Assembly (NCBI GenBank): GCA_012861695.1
Contig: JAAOOA010000086.1
Span: 24,949,801-25,013,800, forward strand
Source of the DNA: Trematomus loennbergii
Lineage: Eukaryota; Chordata; Actinopteri; Perciformes; Nototheniidae
Direction of reading: 5' to 3'
Length of the DNA stretch: 64,000 nt
Shown: one piece after another, positions 20,981-33,257 of the stretch
Position numbering within the stretch: the stretch's first letter is position 1
Layout of the letters: each line of letters opens with the position of its first letter
Notes under the pieces: generated by a model
Told to the model about the DNA's origin: nothing
The model's input: the letters and a program-made list of their open reading frames with translations, nothing else
Database searches by the model: none
Program-made: the position numbers and the translations under genes

Positions 20981-21664
20981 GATAGAAAGACTAAGCCTTG
21001 CACAGAGGCATGAAAATGCATTTTCAAAATGCTCAACAGTGCTGCCAAAATTATAAACTGACTGCTACACAATTAAAATAAATGCTTTTATATATTTCTA
21101 TTAGATGTGACTCTTTGGCGTTTCTGTTATTATTAACACTGCTGCTTTAGTTGTTCTGACTGCTAACATCCTGTTATTCCTCATTTTAAAGCCGATATTC
21201 CGTGGGGTTGGGGGGCTCGGATCCTTGTCACCAACAGCTAGTGGTTCATATTAGGCTAGCAAGAACATGTTTACAATTGCAATCTTATACGGGTAGTCTG
21301 CTACGTTCGGTCATTCATTGTAGCTGGCATAAAAACAATGTTTTCCCTAGCAAACTCATGTCTAGCTCTTGGTAGCCTTCTTTTTTAGCTCGGTAGCATA
21401 CACGCTAGGAACGCCAACTATAATGTAATTAAGTTTCGCGACTGACCGTACGGTAAATCACCCGGAGTATACTGTCTTGAGTATTTCGTGTGTGAATGCA
21501 GACATTCTCCTGCTATGAGATACATGTAAGGCCATCTGCTGACATTCGAGTTGATATATGGAAACGCTAGCAACTTAGTTAGCCCAGTTAGCACTGTGTC
21601 AATGGCTTAGCAGCCCGAAAAACGTTTACCCATTTAAACAGTCGTGGTAGATACCTTGTTTGTT

Positions 21665-22036
21665 TTAAACATCATAAATACACAAACAACAATGAATACT
21701 TACAGGTTGTGTTCCCGAATCTCCCGCTGGTCCAAACAAAGTAGGAACAGCATCGTTCTTCAGTGCCCTACGCTGTACATATCCGGCATGAATCGCTGAA
21801 AGGTTTGTGAAGCTTTGTTTCGTGAAATGCTGGCAGAGGGTGTATTCACACGTCACAGTACCCAGGAAGTAAACGATGGAAAATGAGAAATCTCCAACGA
21901 GGCGTTTTGGGGCAGCATAGACTGTTAGAGTTTTACTCGCTACAGGGTGTTCTTTGAGGGGTTTTGACTCTGCAGACCGTTTACATGCATACAAACCTTC
22001 AACACACAAGGGGATGGGTAATAACCGGAAAAGCAT
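21665..22036 (-). pseudogene. THAP-like protein fragment
   Basis: A 123-aa minus-strand ORF. Its second half has CEYTLCQHFTKQSFTNL followed by LKNDAVPTLF, resembling the end of a THAP zinc-binding domain (C...C-x-x-H-F ... AVPT-F). The N-terminal Cys pair typical of THAP is not clear. It is probably from a transposon or THAP-gene relic inside the intron. Low certainty. Confidence 0.35.
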
Positions 22037-22408
22037 GACATGGCCCTTTAAAACAAATACAAATAATAATTTGAACTGTATCTTTTTAACTGTTTACCCT
22101 GAACGTATAGTTCAACTGAAAAACCAAAATAAATGTTAAATACCAATAAACAAGATCAACAAATATTTGAGCGCACTTCCACAAGCCACTAAACATATAA
22201 ATATGATAAATTAGATCAAATATGTTGCAGTGCACTGTCACAACCTAGCAAAGCAAAATAATAATTTTTTGGTAATTGTGGCAGGACAATCGTAATTGCG
22301 ATTTAAAATACGATTAATTGCACATTCCTAGTTCAACCCACTGCACAACATGGTTCATGCAATGGTAGTAAACCTCTGCTTAACACCTTTTCTTAATCTA
22401 TCCTTCAG

Positions 22409-22551
22409 GTATGGACATCTCACCCATTGATCTGATCAACATTGAGAGATTCTCCACTCGCGTGGTGGCTCTGGCTGAATATCCACTCGGGCTGCAGGAG
22501 TACCTGCGCTGCAAGATGGCCCAAGTGGCCCCAGCTTTAATCTGAGAAGTG
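22409..22551 (+). pseudogene. NOP56-like central exon with in-frame stop (unit 2)
   Basis: Encodes MDISPIDLINIERFSTRVV...LRCKMAQVAPALI, the NOP domain region of NOP56 that contacts the snoRNP. The codon after ALI is TGA (22,543-22,545) where NOP56 has Gly. The donor is gtgagt. Unit 1 keeps only a shortened version near 210-290. Confidence 0.75.
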
Positions 22552-22743
22552 GTGAGTTAAAGTGCAATGTGTTCACTGTATATAAATTACTCTAGGACAA
22601 TGATGTTTTACCAAATCTGTCAATCCCCTGAATCTCTGTGTTGATACTTCCGGTCCTGATGGTCCTCCTGAGTAATCCATTTCTCATGGTACCTCCCCCA
22701 AAGCTCTGTTGGTCATTGAAGCTAATGCCCCTTTCTTCTTCAG

Positions 22744-22930
22744 GTTGGAGCTCGTCTGATCTCCCATGCCGGCAGTCTAACAAGGCCCTGTTCAGGTACT
22801 GGGGCACCCCCCCCTCCCTGCTGGGGAATAAAGTGGCTACAGTGATGGCAGGGCGGCGCAGGAACCGAGCAGGGTGACTGGAGAGGGCTAAGGTCTCCTC
22901 CAGAGTGATCCCTCTCCCCCAATGCACCCC
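22744..22930 (+). pseudogene. NOP56-like exon with internal deletion (unit 2)
   Basis: Starts VGARLISHAGSLT after CAG, then jumps to a stretch resembling the downstream KALFR segment. The middle of the exon (about 25 codons) is missing. A stop follows at about 22,875. Confidence 0.6.
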
Positions 22931-23090
22931 CACAGTCTGAGGTAGAACATCTGATGAACTAGTTGGACAAAAACACAGGAACTAACATTAAACTAATTGA
23001 GGCACTGACCTCCAACAATAATAATAATAATGCAACTTGACTCGAAGACAATTTGTGTAAAAAAGTTCACTCAATAATTTCTTATGGGTG

Positions 23091-23174
23091 TCCTCAGTTG
23101 TAATGATGTATCAATCTGTCAATCCACTGATTTCCTGTGCTGACAACCTCCATGTAACCCTGAACAACTGAGGA
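23091..23174 (+). ncRNA. Box C/D snoRNA, SNORD110-like (copy 2)
   Basis: Same boxes, guide and 10-bp stem as 18,646-18,729, with one changed base near the 3' end (ctgaacaactgagg). Flanks differ from copy 1 upstream, so it was duplicated or retained with a small flank. Confidence 0.8.
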
Positions 23175-23521
23175 AAGCCGTTCCTAACATAACACATAAC
23201 TATCATATCGCTTTCCTCGTCGCGTGGGCGTAGATATGCCGGATACGGAAGTACTTCCTTTGTTACGTTTAATAGCTATAAGCCAACGTGAAATATGCAC
23301 TGCGCCCCTATCGTACCTGAATGTTGGCTTACAATATTATACTAGAGTAGTTGATTATCAGGATGATAAACAGTTTTACTATGCATTTAATGCACGTCCC
23401 ATATGTATATTTTAATTGAACAACTAAAATCTCAACCTAAATGTCATGAAATAATAGTACGGTGTCTCTGGTATTTTATGAAATCATTAATACGTTGCTT
23501 ATTATCTTGTGTTTTTTTCAG

Positions 23522-24247
23522 AATGTCTCTGTCCAAAACCTTTAGAACGGCCACTAAGCCTTATGAAAGGCTCCCACAAATTAAGGTGAAGGTTCTGGCG
23601 GTGAAAGACACCACAAAGGTGGGAGTTCGATGGAGAGGGTGCCAAGGCAACACAGGTTTATCGAAACCGAACAGCTGCGGTCACAGACGGGCAGACTGTA
23701 CAGAAATGTGTTTTATTTGAAGATTTGCTCCAGCAAATAAACGAGGGCCAAACTTACATTGTAAGGAATTATGGCATGAGCAAATTTGGTCATACCAAAT
23801 CCATGCTCAGCAGAAAGAACACAGCCATATACATGTGCGCCCCGCTCCAGGCCATTTGGAGGAGGAAGGCAAGGCCCTCCTGACACCTCCCTCCACCCTG
23901 GTGCCAATTCTGGATCTGACCACAGGGATTGAGCAATTGGTGACAGTTCAAGGGTTCATCAACGAGGGACGTTATACTCAGATTTACAATGTTTTAAGCA
24001 AGTAACATCATACATCAACAATTTGAAAACATTGATATAATGTAACTTACCATGAAGTGCTTTGAAAATATCATCCTATGTTGCACAGACAACTGTGAAA
24101 CAAAAACAAAAGGTCAAGTTGTAATTGCACACAAAGCACTGAGGCCTACATACTCAACTAGAATATAGTGTATTAAGTTTACATAGAAACATACATGTTA
24201 TTACACCAAAGAAACATTGTATAAGTTACAATTCCAGAGACATGTGC

Positions 24248-24298
<51 letters not shown>

Positions 24299-25000
24299 CC
24301 CCTTTACCTGCAACATTTAGATTGAGCCAATTATAAAACATCAGATGGGCTCAGAACTACCAGTCCCACTCAGGAATGTGACACTAAAAGAGGTAGGGAA
24401 AAGTGGAAATGATGTCCAACAACTGATTTATACTCTGTAACAAAACATTTATCACTCAAGTGCAATTGAAATGCTCTGGGAAGTGTCTGCCTAAATCACA
24501 TTGTACCTGTGACTAAGCACTACTGTAGCCCGTTCTGTTTTTGCAGGATGAGGGGAGATCCAGGTTTGCCTCTGGAGGGAGTCCAATCTGGTTCCCATAA
24601 CAGATGGCATGTTGATCCAGGTGAGCCATCTGCGTGGCAAAAATGCCCCGAACCACGGTTTCTCCTTCCACTCCACAGCCTTCACGGAGGTAGAGGTGAG
24701 TGAAGTACTCAAGGTGTTTTACTCATGCGCCCTATATGGCTAGTATTTTACTAAACATCTGGCAACAATGACTAAATTGTATGTTTATGTTCTGTAGCTT
24801 CTTTCCATGACAAAAGAAATCAAGGTGGAGGGACTCCGTGTTTTAGAATGTGGAGACGCGGAGCTGCTACAGGAGAACGGGACCAGGATCGTAGTAGATC
24901 GAGCCATTTGGTTGAAGTACGAACCTCCAATAGTCGCCATGCCAGAGTTTAATTTCATCTTTACTACGTTGGAATCTGTGCACGTCACATGCATTTAAAA
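23522..25000 (+). pseudogene. OB-fold-like protein remnant inserted in the NOP56-like intron
   Basis: ATG at 23,522 opens MSLSKTFRTATKPYERLPQ. Neighbouring frames continue with an OB-like strand pattern (KVKVLAVKDTTKV; VQKCVLFEDLLQQINEG; TYIVRNYGMSKFG). A later exon-like piece near 24,545-24,710 and the open segment 24,807-24,998 appear to belong to the same protein. At least two frameshifts and stops. Many fish genomes carry such RPA-like single-stranded-DNA-binding-like proteins next to mobile DNA. I do not know its function. Confidence 0.45.
24249..24296. repeat. (AT)n microsatellite
   Basis: About 24 AT dinucleotides in a row. Confidence 0.95.
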
Positions 25001-25049
25001 CGTAAAAACACACCATGCCCCTATTTGCCCACCCTGGGCTAATAAATCA

Positions 25050-25370
25050 AATCAGGTTAGGTTTTATTTATAAAGCACATTTAAAAGCGATTTTTGGTCG
25101 AGCCAAAGTGCTGTACATGTAATAAAAACACATTACTACAATCACAATAAACGACAAATTACAACAGATATATATTAAAAATAAAGCACAAGGAAAAGTC
25201 AGGAGTCGTGCTCCGCTCTAACTAGAAAGCCAGAGAGAAGAAGTGTGTTTTTAGTGTAGATTTAAAAACCCCTAGGGTCTGTCCTTGGTGATTAACACGG
25301 GGGCATATTGAATCTCTCATAAACCTGTAGTGAAGGAACACCGTCCTCTCTGAGGGTCCTGTTGCCCCAC
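25050..25370. mobile_element. Interspersed retroelement tail
   Basis: ttttatttataaagcacatt...gccaaagtgctgtacatgta is the widespread fish repeat related to LINE 3' tails. No ORF. Confidence 0.5.
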
Positions 25371-25690
25371 TGTCACAGAAGTGTGTATTTGCTACCTTTA
25401 GCTTATAGTGAACTGAAAATAAGTATTTTATCATGTTCATTTCGGTGTGACATGTGCTCAAACCAACGAGCTAACGTTAAAAATGTTTGTAGCTTATGTA
25501 GCTCACTAACTGATCACGTGGTTCAGTTAGCTTTCGTTAATAGCTATACTGGCATGTTAATGTAGATTTGTTTTATCAGACATTGGGCTGCCTTATTTGT
25601 AATTAAACACCTGAAGATATGATGATGATGCTAGGGTATAACATCTAAGCTTAAGGTTAGCTTAACGCTAACACATGTGAACCACGTGTC
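25371..25690 (+). repeat. Second, diverged copy of NOP56-like intron 1
   Basis: gtgtgtatttgctacctttagctt through gaaccacgtgt matches 18,095-18,385 but is clearly more diverged than the unit-1/unit-2 match. This shows an older partial duplication within the locus. Confidence 0.7.
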
Positions 25691-26789
25691 AATTAACTTT
25701 TATTTTATATGCTTTCTGTATTTTGATTTTCTCCTGTAATTCAACACACTGGCTTGAAATTAATTACATGTATGTAGATGGTGCATTGTGTCCTCTTGAC
25801 AAAATATGCTTTACCGTTTGAAATAATTAAATGAGCTTAAAACTCGTTTAGTACCTATTTTTTTATTTAGTATTCTGATTATTACCCTTTACAGAGAGCA
25901 TGCACTGACTTTCTCATCTGTCAGTGAAAAAACGAAACTCAAAGTTCTTTTCAACTTTCCCTTAAGGTACTTGTCGACTATCGGTCTCGTGCCGGTATTT
26001 AGCCTTAGATGGAGTTTACCACCCGAAATAGGAGCTCTACCACCTGGGCTCTCCAACCATGGATGTCTGCACAGAAAGCAGGTATGTTTTTATTCCTGTC
26101 TAGACTAAATGGTATACATCAGGCTCCTATCGAAGCCGTTCAGGCTCTACTGTAGCTTAGAGCGGTCAACTGGATGCCGAGAAGAAGACTTCCACCGACG
26201 GTCGCTGATCAGTTTAAATATTAACTGTTTCAGCAACATTAAGGGGAAGGACATTTGGGGCTAAATCATAAGCTTTATGTGTTTAAAATCTCTTCTGTGC
26301 TAATTGCTGTGCTCCATCTTTCTGCAGGTCTTTAGTAACATTGAAGATGAAAAGGCGAAACATGAAGAAGTCTCATGCATGTACTTTCTGAGTTATATTT
26401 CAAATATAAAAAGTGGTGGTGGCTCTGGCTGAATATCGACTCTGCGCTGCAAGATGGCCCAAGTGGCCCCAGCTTTAATCTGAGAAGTGGTGAGTTAAAG
26501 TGCAATGTGTTCACTGTATATAAATTACTCTAGGACCAATGATGTTTTTACCAAATCTGTCAATCCCCTGAATCTCTGTGTTGATACTTCCGGTCCTGAT
26601 GGTCCTCCTGAGTAATCCATTTCTCATGGTACCTCCCCCAAAGCTCTGTTGGTTATTGAGCCTAATGCCCCTTTCTTCTTCAGGTTGGAGCTCGTCTGAT
26701 CTCCCATGCCGGAGAGGGCTAAGGTCTCCTCTCCCTCAATGCACCCCCACAGTCTGAGGTAGAACATCCGAGTTATATTTCAACTATAA

Positions 26790-26795
26790 AAAGTG
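26790..26795 (+). other. Start of snoRNA-bearing 3' half, unit 2
   Basis: From about 26,390 to 28,710 the sequence matches 181-2,505 of unit 1 with only small indels; this point marks the first snoRNA stem. Confidence 0.4.
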
Positions 26796-26860
26796 GCTGT
26801 GATGACAAACTTGCCCTCACTGATTAGATCTGATTGAGACAACTTAGATAACTGAGCCAC
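26793..26860 (+). ncRNA. Box C/D snoRNA, copy 1 (unit 2)
   Basis: Identical in boxes, guide and gtggc/gccac stem to 583-650, 74 nt before the exon at 26,935. Confidence 0.75.
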
Positions 26861-27024
26861 ACTAAGGGAAGGACCCTTCAGACTGAATCAAAGTTAATGC
26901 ATTTCTGCTCTAATTGCTGTCTCTCTTTCTTCAGGTGTTGGATAACGCTGATGCAGAGAGAAATAAGATGACTAAATCACCTGCAGGTATGTTTTTAAAC
27001 TACACCTTAAATATGGATTATTTC

Positions 27025-27090
27025 TGGCTGTGATGACAAACTTGCCCTCACTGATTAGATCTGATTGAGACAACTTAGATAACTGAGCCA
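27025..27090 (+). ncRNA. Box C/D snoRNA, copy 2 (unit 2)
   Basis: Counterpart of 815-880, 69 nt before the exon at 27,160. Confidence 0.75.
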
Positions 27091-27270
27091 CTTTTGCTAA
27101 CAACTAAGCCACTTTAAATAAAAGGTGTTTCAAACTCACAGTTTCTTATCTTTCTTAAGGTGACCATGATGGCTGAGCACTAGGCACTGATCCTGATGCT
27201 GCCGTGACTTCATGAGGATGTCTCACTTCAAGGTAATTTCAAATATCTTGTATAAAATGATTTATTCACA

Positions 27271-27399
27271 GCATGCTATCCTAAGGACCGGGGCTTGTCT
27301 GTAGCTCTAGGGTTCTCCAAGTGCATGCCAGATAAAAGGTCGGTCTTTGACTGTTCTGGCCTCTTATGCCATCAGCAGCCACTCAACTGTCCAACAGAT
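27271..27399 (+). ncRNA. Candidate H/ACA snoRNA (unit 2)
   Basis: Counterpart of 1061-1189. The sequence is unchanged across hinge, stems and ACA, although single-base differences occur just outside (for example 27,424). Confidence 0.55.
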
Positions 27400-27872
27400 C
27401 CTCACGTCATTATGTAGAAATGCGTACTGTGCAACAACAGTTCTTTATTTTAATGCTGTTCTCTTCCTGCAGGCATCAGTCTGCCCATGAGATCTAATCC
27501 GATGTCCTTGGGATGCAGAGGCTCCATAACATGAGGTATTTAAGGAGATTTGTCTGCATCATTTCATAAATTCCTGATCTATGATGAATTTAAAACAAGA
27601 GGACTGTTGGATGAAACTCGCGGATATGGGACTGAGATCAGCTCTTAAATAATGACCTTAAAATAAGTGTTTGAATTTCTCTAAATGTAGTTTCTTTGTA
27701 TTCTCAGGTGCAGTGCGTTGAAGGCAGCAGGAAGATGGTGGAGGACAGGAGGATGTAAAGCTCTGAGGGTCGTAGCGACTGGACAAAGTGCTATACGAGT
27801 ACCGTCCGAGTTCTCTAAAGGATTTCTTACAAACTGAACAGCTGAACGATTTCTCTCCGAAACAATTGTTGA

Positions 27873-27878
27873 AATAAA
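27873..27878 (+). terminator. Polyadenylation signal of NOP56-derived gene (unit 2)
   Basis: AATAAA in the terminal exon, as in unit 1. Confidence 0.6.
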
Positions 27879-28419
27879 CATCTTACACAGAACAATTTTG
27901 AGAATCCCTTTATTGATATTCTTGTATTTACACATGTGAAGGACATTTAGAGTTTGTGATGAATGTTTCACAACACTTATGGTGCAACAAGCATTGGATG
28001 CTTAGTTCACCAAGTTAATACATAACATTAAAAATGATAAAATACTTCCAGACACAGCACATACTGAGGGCTTGTTTTAATGACTACAAGCCCTCAGTAT
28101 GTAGGTCTCCCTTGAAAAAGAGATCATCTCAATGGGACCAATCTGGTTAAAAAAAGGTTTGAAATGAATGAAAAATTCATGGGTTATTTTGAAAAATGTG
28201 GTTGAAATGGTCCTTTATATCACACTATCATGTCTAGCTTGCATATCAAACAAGCACAGGTAACTAGTTTCAGATGTCAGTAATGTGGTCTTTGACTAAT
28301 ACTAAACTTAAAGAGTGATTTCCTGCTACTTTGCCACTGCAATGCCAAATAGTTTTAAATACAGTGTGGAGTTAAAGAATGTGACATTGATCTATAAAGC
28401 TGAAAGAGAAAAACTAAAG

Positions 28420-28712
28420 TTTTAGAGGCAGAGAGGGAGTGGTTGGTATTCTGGGAACAAAAGGAGAGGGAATACGAGCTACCAGAAATGCACTGTTCAC
28501 CTTTCTGAGGGAAACTGGGGTAGGAAAAATAATTTAACATTAGGTCTGGAAAGATAGATTTTTATTTTGTTTTTATGATGTTTTTTGGATTAGATCACAG
28601 ATATAAGTCCATGAGTTAAGAGATGGAATGATATGATTCACACTCGTGTACAGTAGGTGGCGGTAATGCACCTTTAACGTTGTTTGCAATCCGCCAAAAA
28701 CCGAGAGAAGAA
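28420..28712 (+). mobile_element. LINE 3' end (Nimb/I-like), unit 2
   Basis: Counterpart of 2205-2505. Downstream the two units diverge because different elements inserted (foldback here; anonymous sequence in unit 1). Confidence 0.6.
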
Positions 28713-28774
28713 CATGTGCAGAACCGTTCGGGGAAGTACCATGGAGATGTATAATAAGAACGTATAATAATTCA

Positions 28775-29131
28775 GTATGATAGCTGTCTAACTTATGTTA
28801 GACAGCTATCATACTGAATACATATTTAGTGTGTATGTATGCAAAAATGTATGGCATATAGCTGTCTAACAAGTTAAATCCATGTCTCACTTATTCTGAC
28901 AATGTATTTAACCCCAAATAAAACAACCCAATAAAAAGAGTTGTTAAATAATAGTGAAGTCACGTTGTAATAACAATAACTCATCTTTCGGTTCTTTTTC
29001 TGCTTTGCCAAAAGCCACTGTGTCAAGTGTCCTATTGAGTTGGCGTATGTAGTTGTCAAATATGGCGGACCATCTCGCACATGCGCACTGCAGATAGGGC
29101 AGGGCTGCAGATCAGGTAGTGACAGTGTCAT
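28775..29131. repeat. Foldback element, mostly one arm (unit 2)
   Basis: A hairpin (cagtatgatagctgtctaac...gttagacagctatcatactg, 28,782-28,818) followed by one arm of the family at 5078-5625, to tctcgcacatgcgcactgcaga. Confidence 0.65.
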
Positions 29132-29503
29132 GCAGGGGAATTCCGGATTTCAGTACTAGTTGGCCATCTGTTACATTTATATTTTTTGCTTTTGTTTGTA
29201 AAACGTAATTTCAATATGAGATAGATAGTCATGCGTTACGATGCTTGCAGTGTTGTCTTCGGTGAGTATAAAGATACTGACATATTTGAGCTAGACGGAT
29301 CAATAACCCATACACAAAACGTTAAAAACACATTTACATTTTTTTTTTTACATTTATTTTATGTTTTTTGTTGATTTATTTATTTATTTTTACTGCTTTT
29401 TATTCATTCTACCGTGTTGTGTACTGTTTTTATTTTTACTCCATGCTAAATGCTTGTAGCACTTCGGGATCTGAACTCAGATATGTGCGTTATAAATTAA
29501 ACC

Positions 29504-29533
29504 CATTATTATTATTATTATTATTATTATTAA
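29504..29533. repeat. (ATT)n microsatellite
   Basis: Run of ATT units, longer than in unit 1 (3119-3133). Confidence 0.85.
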
Positions 29534-29573
29534 CAACGTTACTTTCCAACCAGAGCAACAACGAGCTGGCCGG

Positions 29574-30497
29574 GTCATTCCAGAATTGGAGGACATTTCT
29601 TGTCCCCCATATAAAAAATCTAATAATCCATGCCCAAAAAGCTAAGACATGCACTTGTTGTGTTAAATATACTTGTCTTGAGACAAGATGCATATAAAGT
29701 TGTAGAAAAAGTGGTTTCAAAATATTATTTAAAATATCAAATAGCTCTCGAACACCCCCTAAAATTGCCCTTTTCTCTTGTCCCAGCTTCTTGGTGACCA
29801 ACTTGCATGTCAAATATAACATTTAAAATAGGGTTTTTATTTACTTTTGTTGGTATTATTCTATTGATATATGTGTCTTGTAATGGTAAAATCAATTTGT
29901 TAAATCATAAACACATATTAAATAACGGTAATTTTGCACAGAAGGTGTGTCCCTCAACATGCGCGCAACCCTGTTACCCAAACCTTTTTAGCTTGGCAGA
30001 GGAAGTGAAAAAACTGTTTAAAAGGACATCAGCAAGCCATGTGCTGCTACCATGGGTAGACCAAAACTAAGTCCTCTCTTTTATTTGTAATATATTTCCA
30101 ATCTTGTCACTCTTGAAGGAGTGTGGCACTCATACAAACGCAACCCTGTTACTCAAATTATGAGACTAAAACAAATTAATTTCAAATGTATCTTTCTTTC
30201 GTTAAATATCTAAGTGTGTCCATTCCTTGACAATAGCATTACATTGTGCAGCTAGCATTAATTCCTGAGGTAAAAGCTAAAATTAGCATTGATTTTCAAC
30301 CCTGTTACTTGCAACCCTGTTACTATAATTAGAGTAAGAGGGTTAATTCTTCATTGGAAAATATACATTTGATGCCTTAGCTGGGCAAATCACTTTTTTT
30401 GATGGTTTATTATCTGTTTTTCCTAAATACATAACAAAAAATAATAAAATGAAAGGTTCATTTTTCAAAAATGTTGGTTGTCCAATTCTGGAATGAC
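29574..30497. mobile_element. DNA element with 17-bp perfect inverted ends, only in unit 2
   Basis: The ends are gtcattccagaattgga and tccaattctggaatgac. The interior repeats the word caaccctgttac (about 29,970, 30,142, 30,298 and 30,308). An 87-aa ORF (29,807-30,070) begins with a hydrophobic segment, but I recognise no transposase. Superfamily unknown. Confidence 0.6.
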
Positions 30498-30974
30498 TTT
30501 TATCGAAATAAGTACATTTACTCAAGTACTGTACTTCAGTAGAATTTTGAGGTAGGCTACTTGTACTTTACCCGTACAGTAGCCTACTTCATTTTGTAGC
30601 TAATTTGTACTTCTACCCCGATACAATTCAGAGGTAAATTGTGTTTTTTTCACTCCACCAGTGGCGAGCCTATAGGTATATATACAAAATAATTTTTTTA
30701 AATATTTTTCATTAGTTTTACCAAAATAACTTGATTTAATTGTATTTAACTGAACGAGAGAGTAATGTCAAGTGACAGTACAATTGACCAATCATATCTT
30801 CCCTCTAAATGGGTGGGTTTTATCCATATACAGTCTATGGTTTTATCATAGATATATATATAAACACTTTTTTTTAATACGCCTTTATCTATGGGTTTTA
30901 TTATGCGGACGATATCGAAGTTCCGCCTGGTGTGAAGCTTTTCTTGTTTCCATAGCAACAACAACACACCCAAA

Positions 30975-31385
30975 CCTTCTTCTATTTTTTTCTTCCGGTT
31001 GTATGGCGGGTGGCCGCCACCTACCGTATTGGAGTGTGGACCAGAATTATGTATCCAAAGAAAGAGAAGAAAGACAAATAAAATGTTAAATTCTCATTTA
31101 TTAATTCAGTTCGTCTTAGATAATATAAAAGTCTCCCTGACCAAATGTCTAATATCTTTGAGTGTTGGCTGTTCCACTCCAAGCTTCCTGATTTCTGTCT
31201 TTTATAGTTTGTCTTGCTTGCCTGTATCTGTAATACAGAATAACATGTTCTACCGTTTCTTCGACCTGGCAATGTTCACATAATCCATATGGATGTTTTT
31301 ACTAAATGTAATGTTTTGTTCAGTCTTGTATGTCCTAATCTTAGTCTTGTTAATACATTTTCTTCCTTGGTGCTTCTTTTGACTG
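30975..31385 (-). mobile_element. LINE ORF2 C-terminal fragment (Nimb/I-like), unit 2
   Basis: Counterpart of 7967-8345. Here a minus-strand frame reads TRLRLGHTRLNKTLHLV. Confidence 0.6.
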
Positions 31386-33257
31386 TATACCGTGACAAAA
31401 CCAACCTTAAATACCTGTGCCATAGGGAATCGTACTGCGGCACCCTCTGGCACAAACAGTGAATAACACCCAATTGTGACAGCTTAAAACCCAAACATGA
31501 ACTCTCATTAAAATGGCTCTTACAATAGTAGTTAGTCAATGTGGCGCACATTTCAATAAAAGACGGTGGATTTACTAATGCCGTACTGTATTATACCATA
31601 TCATATATCACAGGTGTGTAGGCTATATATATATATATGGGATACATTGCAAAGTGGCACATCACTATTATGTGAATGTACACAGCGCTGACTCATACTA
31701 CAATGAACTGCTGTTTCTCAACAGGGTGTATGATCTTTGTGGCTTCAGGCTCCTGTCTTTCTAAGGAATATCTACAATAGCTGGGCTATGTTGTCCGATG
31801 TGCAATAGGTAAGGTAATATATGTAACAAGTATTCAAACATCAGAAGTAAGTAAGAGCATTTGAAGCTGAAGTTGAAGTTGCTTTGCTCCCTGAAGTGCT
31901 CCATCAGAGACCTGAAACGGGATAAACTTATTGTTACTGACTCTAATCTTCATTTTGTAATTGTTTTTTGCCTTCATGTTTGATGTTGAGATGCTGACAG
32001 AGTGTTTGTGTGTTGAAAGGACCGTTGTACAGATAAACTGCACGTCACATTCAGGAACACTCTGCAGCGGCTGCGAGAACGGGACTTTTATGAACAAATC
32101 CAATTGTCTGGATAAATGTTTCACATGCACCTCCTGTGACTCAGGTATGTCTTTAATGTGTTATTATGATCATGTCTTTGTAATCTTTTATGACAGTAAC
32201 AGTGGATATCTTGGTGTCTTGACTTTGTCAACTTTGATGGATGCATTTCTCACTTTGCTATGGCACTGTACAAAACAGGTAATCAATTAAGATTAAGATT
32301 AACATCACTTTATTAATCCCTGAGGGGAAATTCAGTTAAAGGATTTGATCAGTCTTGATAATGGAAACATTCCTAAATTGCAACACTCGTGTAGATTTAA
32401 TAATCACCCCAAATATGTATGAACTAATAAATCGACCAGAGGCCAACTGTGTTCCAAACATAAACATATGTGCATATAAACATCTATGTAAGCATATGTT
32501 TATCTCTGAGTAAATGAGGGAAATGCATAACATCAGGTCAGATCTGCTTCAGGTCTCTTCACATGTGGAGAGGGGCGATGGAAGTAGGGGGGGGGGTGTG
32601 GGATGTGTTAAAGTAGAAGAAGAAGCTGCTGCATTGGTTATGCAAGGGTGAAGAGATTTCTACAGTGTTACATTAAAAGTCATATTCAATATAGACCAAT
32701 AATAAAAATGTAGACTTCATCTAAATATTTTTTAAAACTCCATTGAACGCATCATTATTTTCTGATAAACTGTCACTCGATGACAAATGATTGGACTGAA
32801 ATATAACAGGCTATTTAACTTTTTTGTAAGTGCATTTAATAAGACGTCCATTATATTCCATCCACAATTCTCTTATTCCTGCTTTAACATTTCATTAAAC
32901 ATTTTTTTATATATATATCAACATTTTGATATAACATGTTGATATATATATCAATATATTTTTTTAAATGAAGTCAAGATGTGTGAGTTGAATTTTAATT
33001 TTACATACATTGACTGTTTCAATCTGTTTGTTTCTTTAGGCCACGATCTCTTTGTCCTGCAGGAATGTTCAGAAACAACTGACACAGTCTGTGAAGTTAT
33101 AGATGGGTATTTCTGCAAAGATTTAGATGTGACAGGATGCAGTGCGGCACAAAAACATACACAATGTGTACCTGGTGAGAAGATAAAAGAACCTGGTAAG
33201 TAAAATGCAGGTCACACTCTCCTGACAGTGACAGTTTACATGCACACTGAAGTCCTG

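Larger units (their letters stand above)
18013..27900 (+). pseudogene. NOP56-derived snoRNA host gene (unit 2)
   Basis: The locus starts with a non-coding first exon (18,013-18,061). NOP56-like exons follow at 18,494-18,611 (KFNSTVVSLAAFFPFKSAQG, GC-type donor), 22,409-22,551 (MDISPIDLINIERFSTRVV) and from 22,744 (VGARLISHAGSL), then the 3' exons 26,935-26,986, 27,160-27,232, 27,473-27,535 and 27,708 onward with AATAAA at 27,873. NOP56 function is lost: a TGA replaces the Gly codon at 22,543-22,545, the exon at 22,744 has an internal deletion joining GSLT to a KALFR-like remnant, and the N-terminal coding exon is absent. snoRNAs persist at 18,646, 23,091, 26,793, 27,025 and 27,271. Insertions at 19.9-22.3 and 23.2-25.4 kb interrupt the introns. 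Confidence 0.65.

Noticed and set aside
29807..30070. 87-aa ORF with hydrophobic N-terminus as a secreted protein gene
   Set aside because: Located inside a non-autonomous DNA element, with low-complexity context and no homologue that I recognise.
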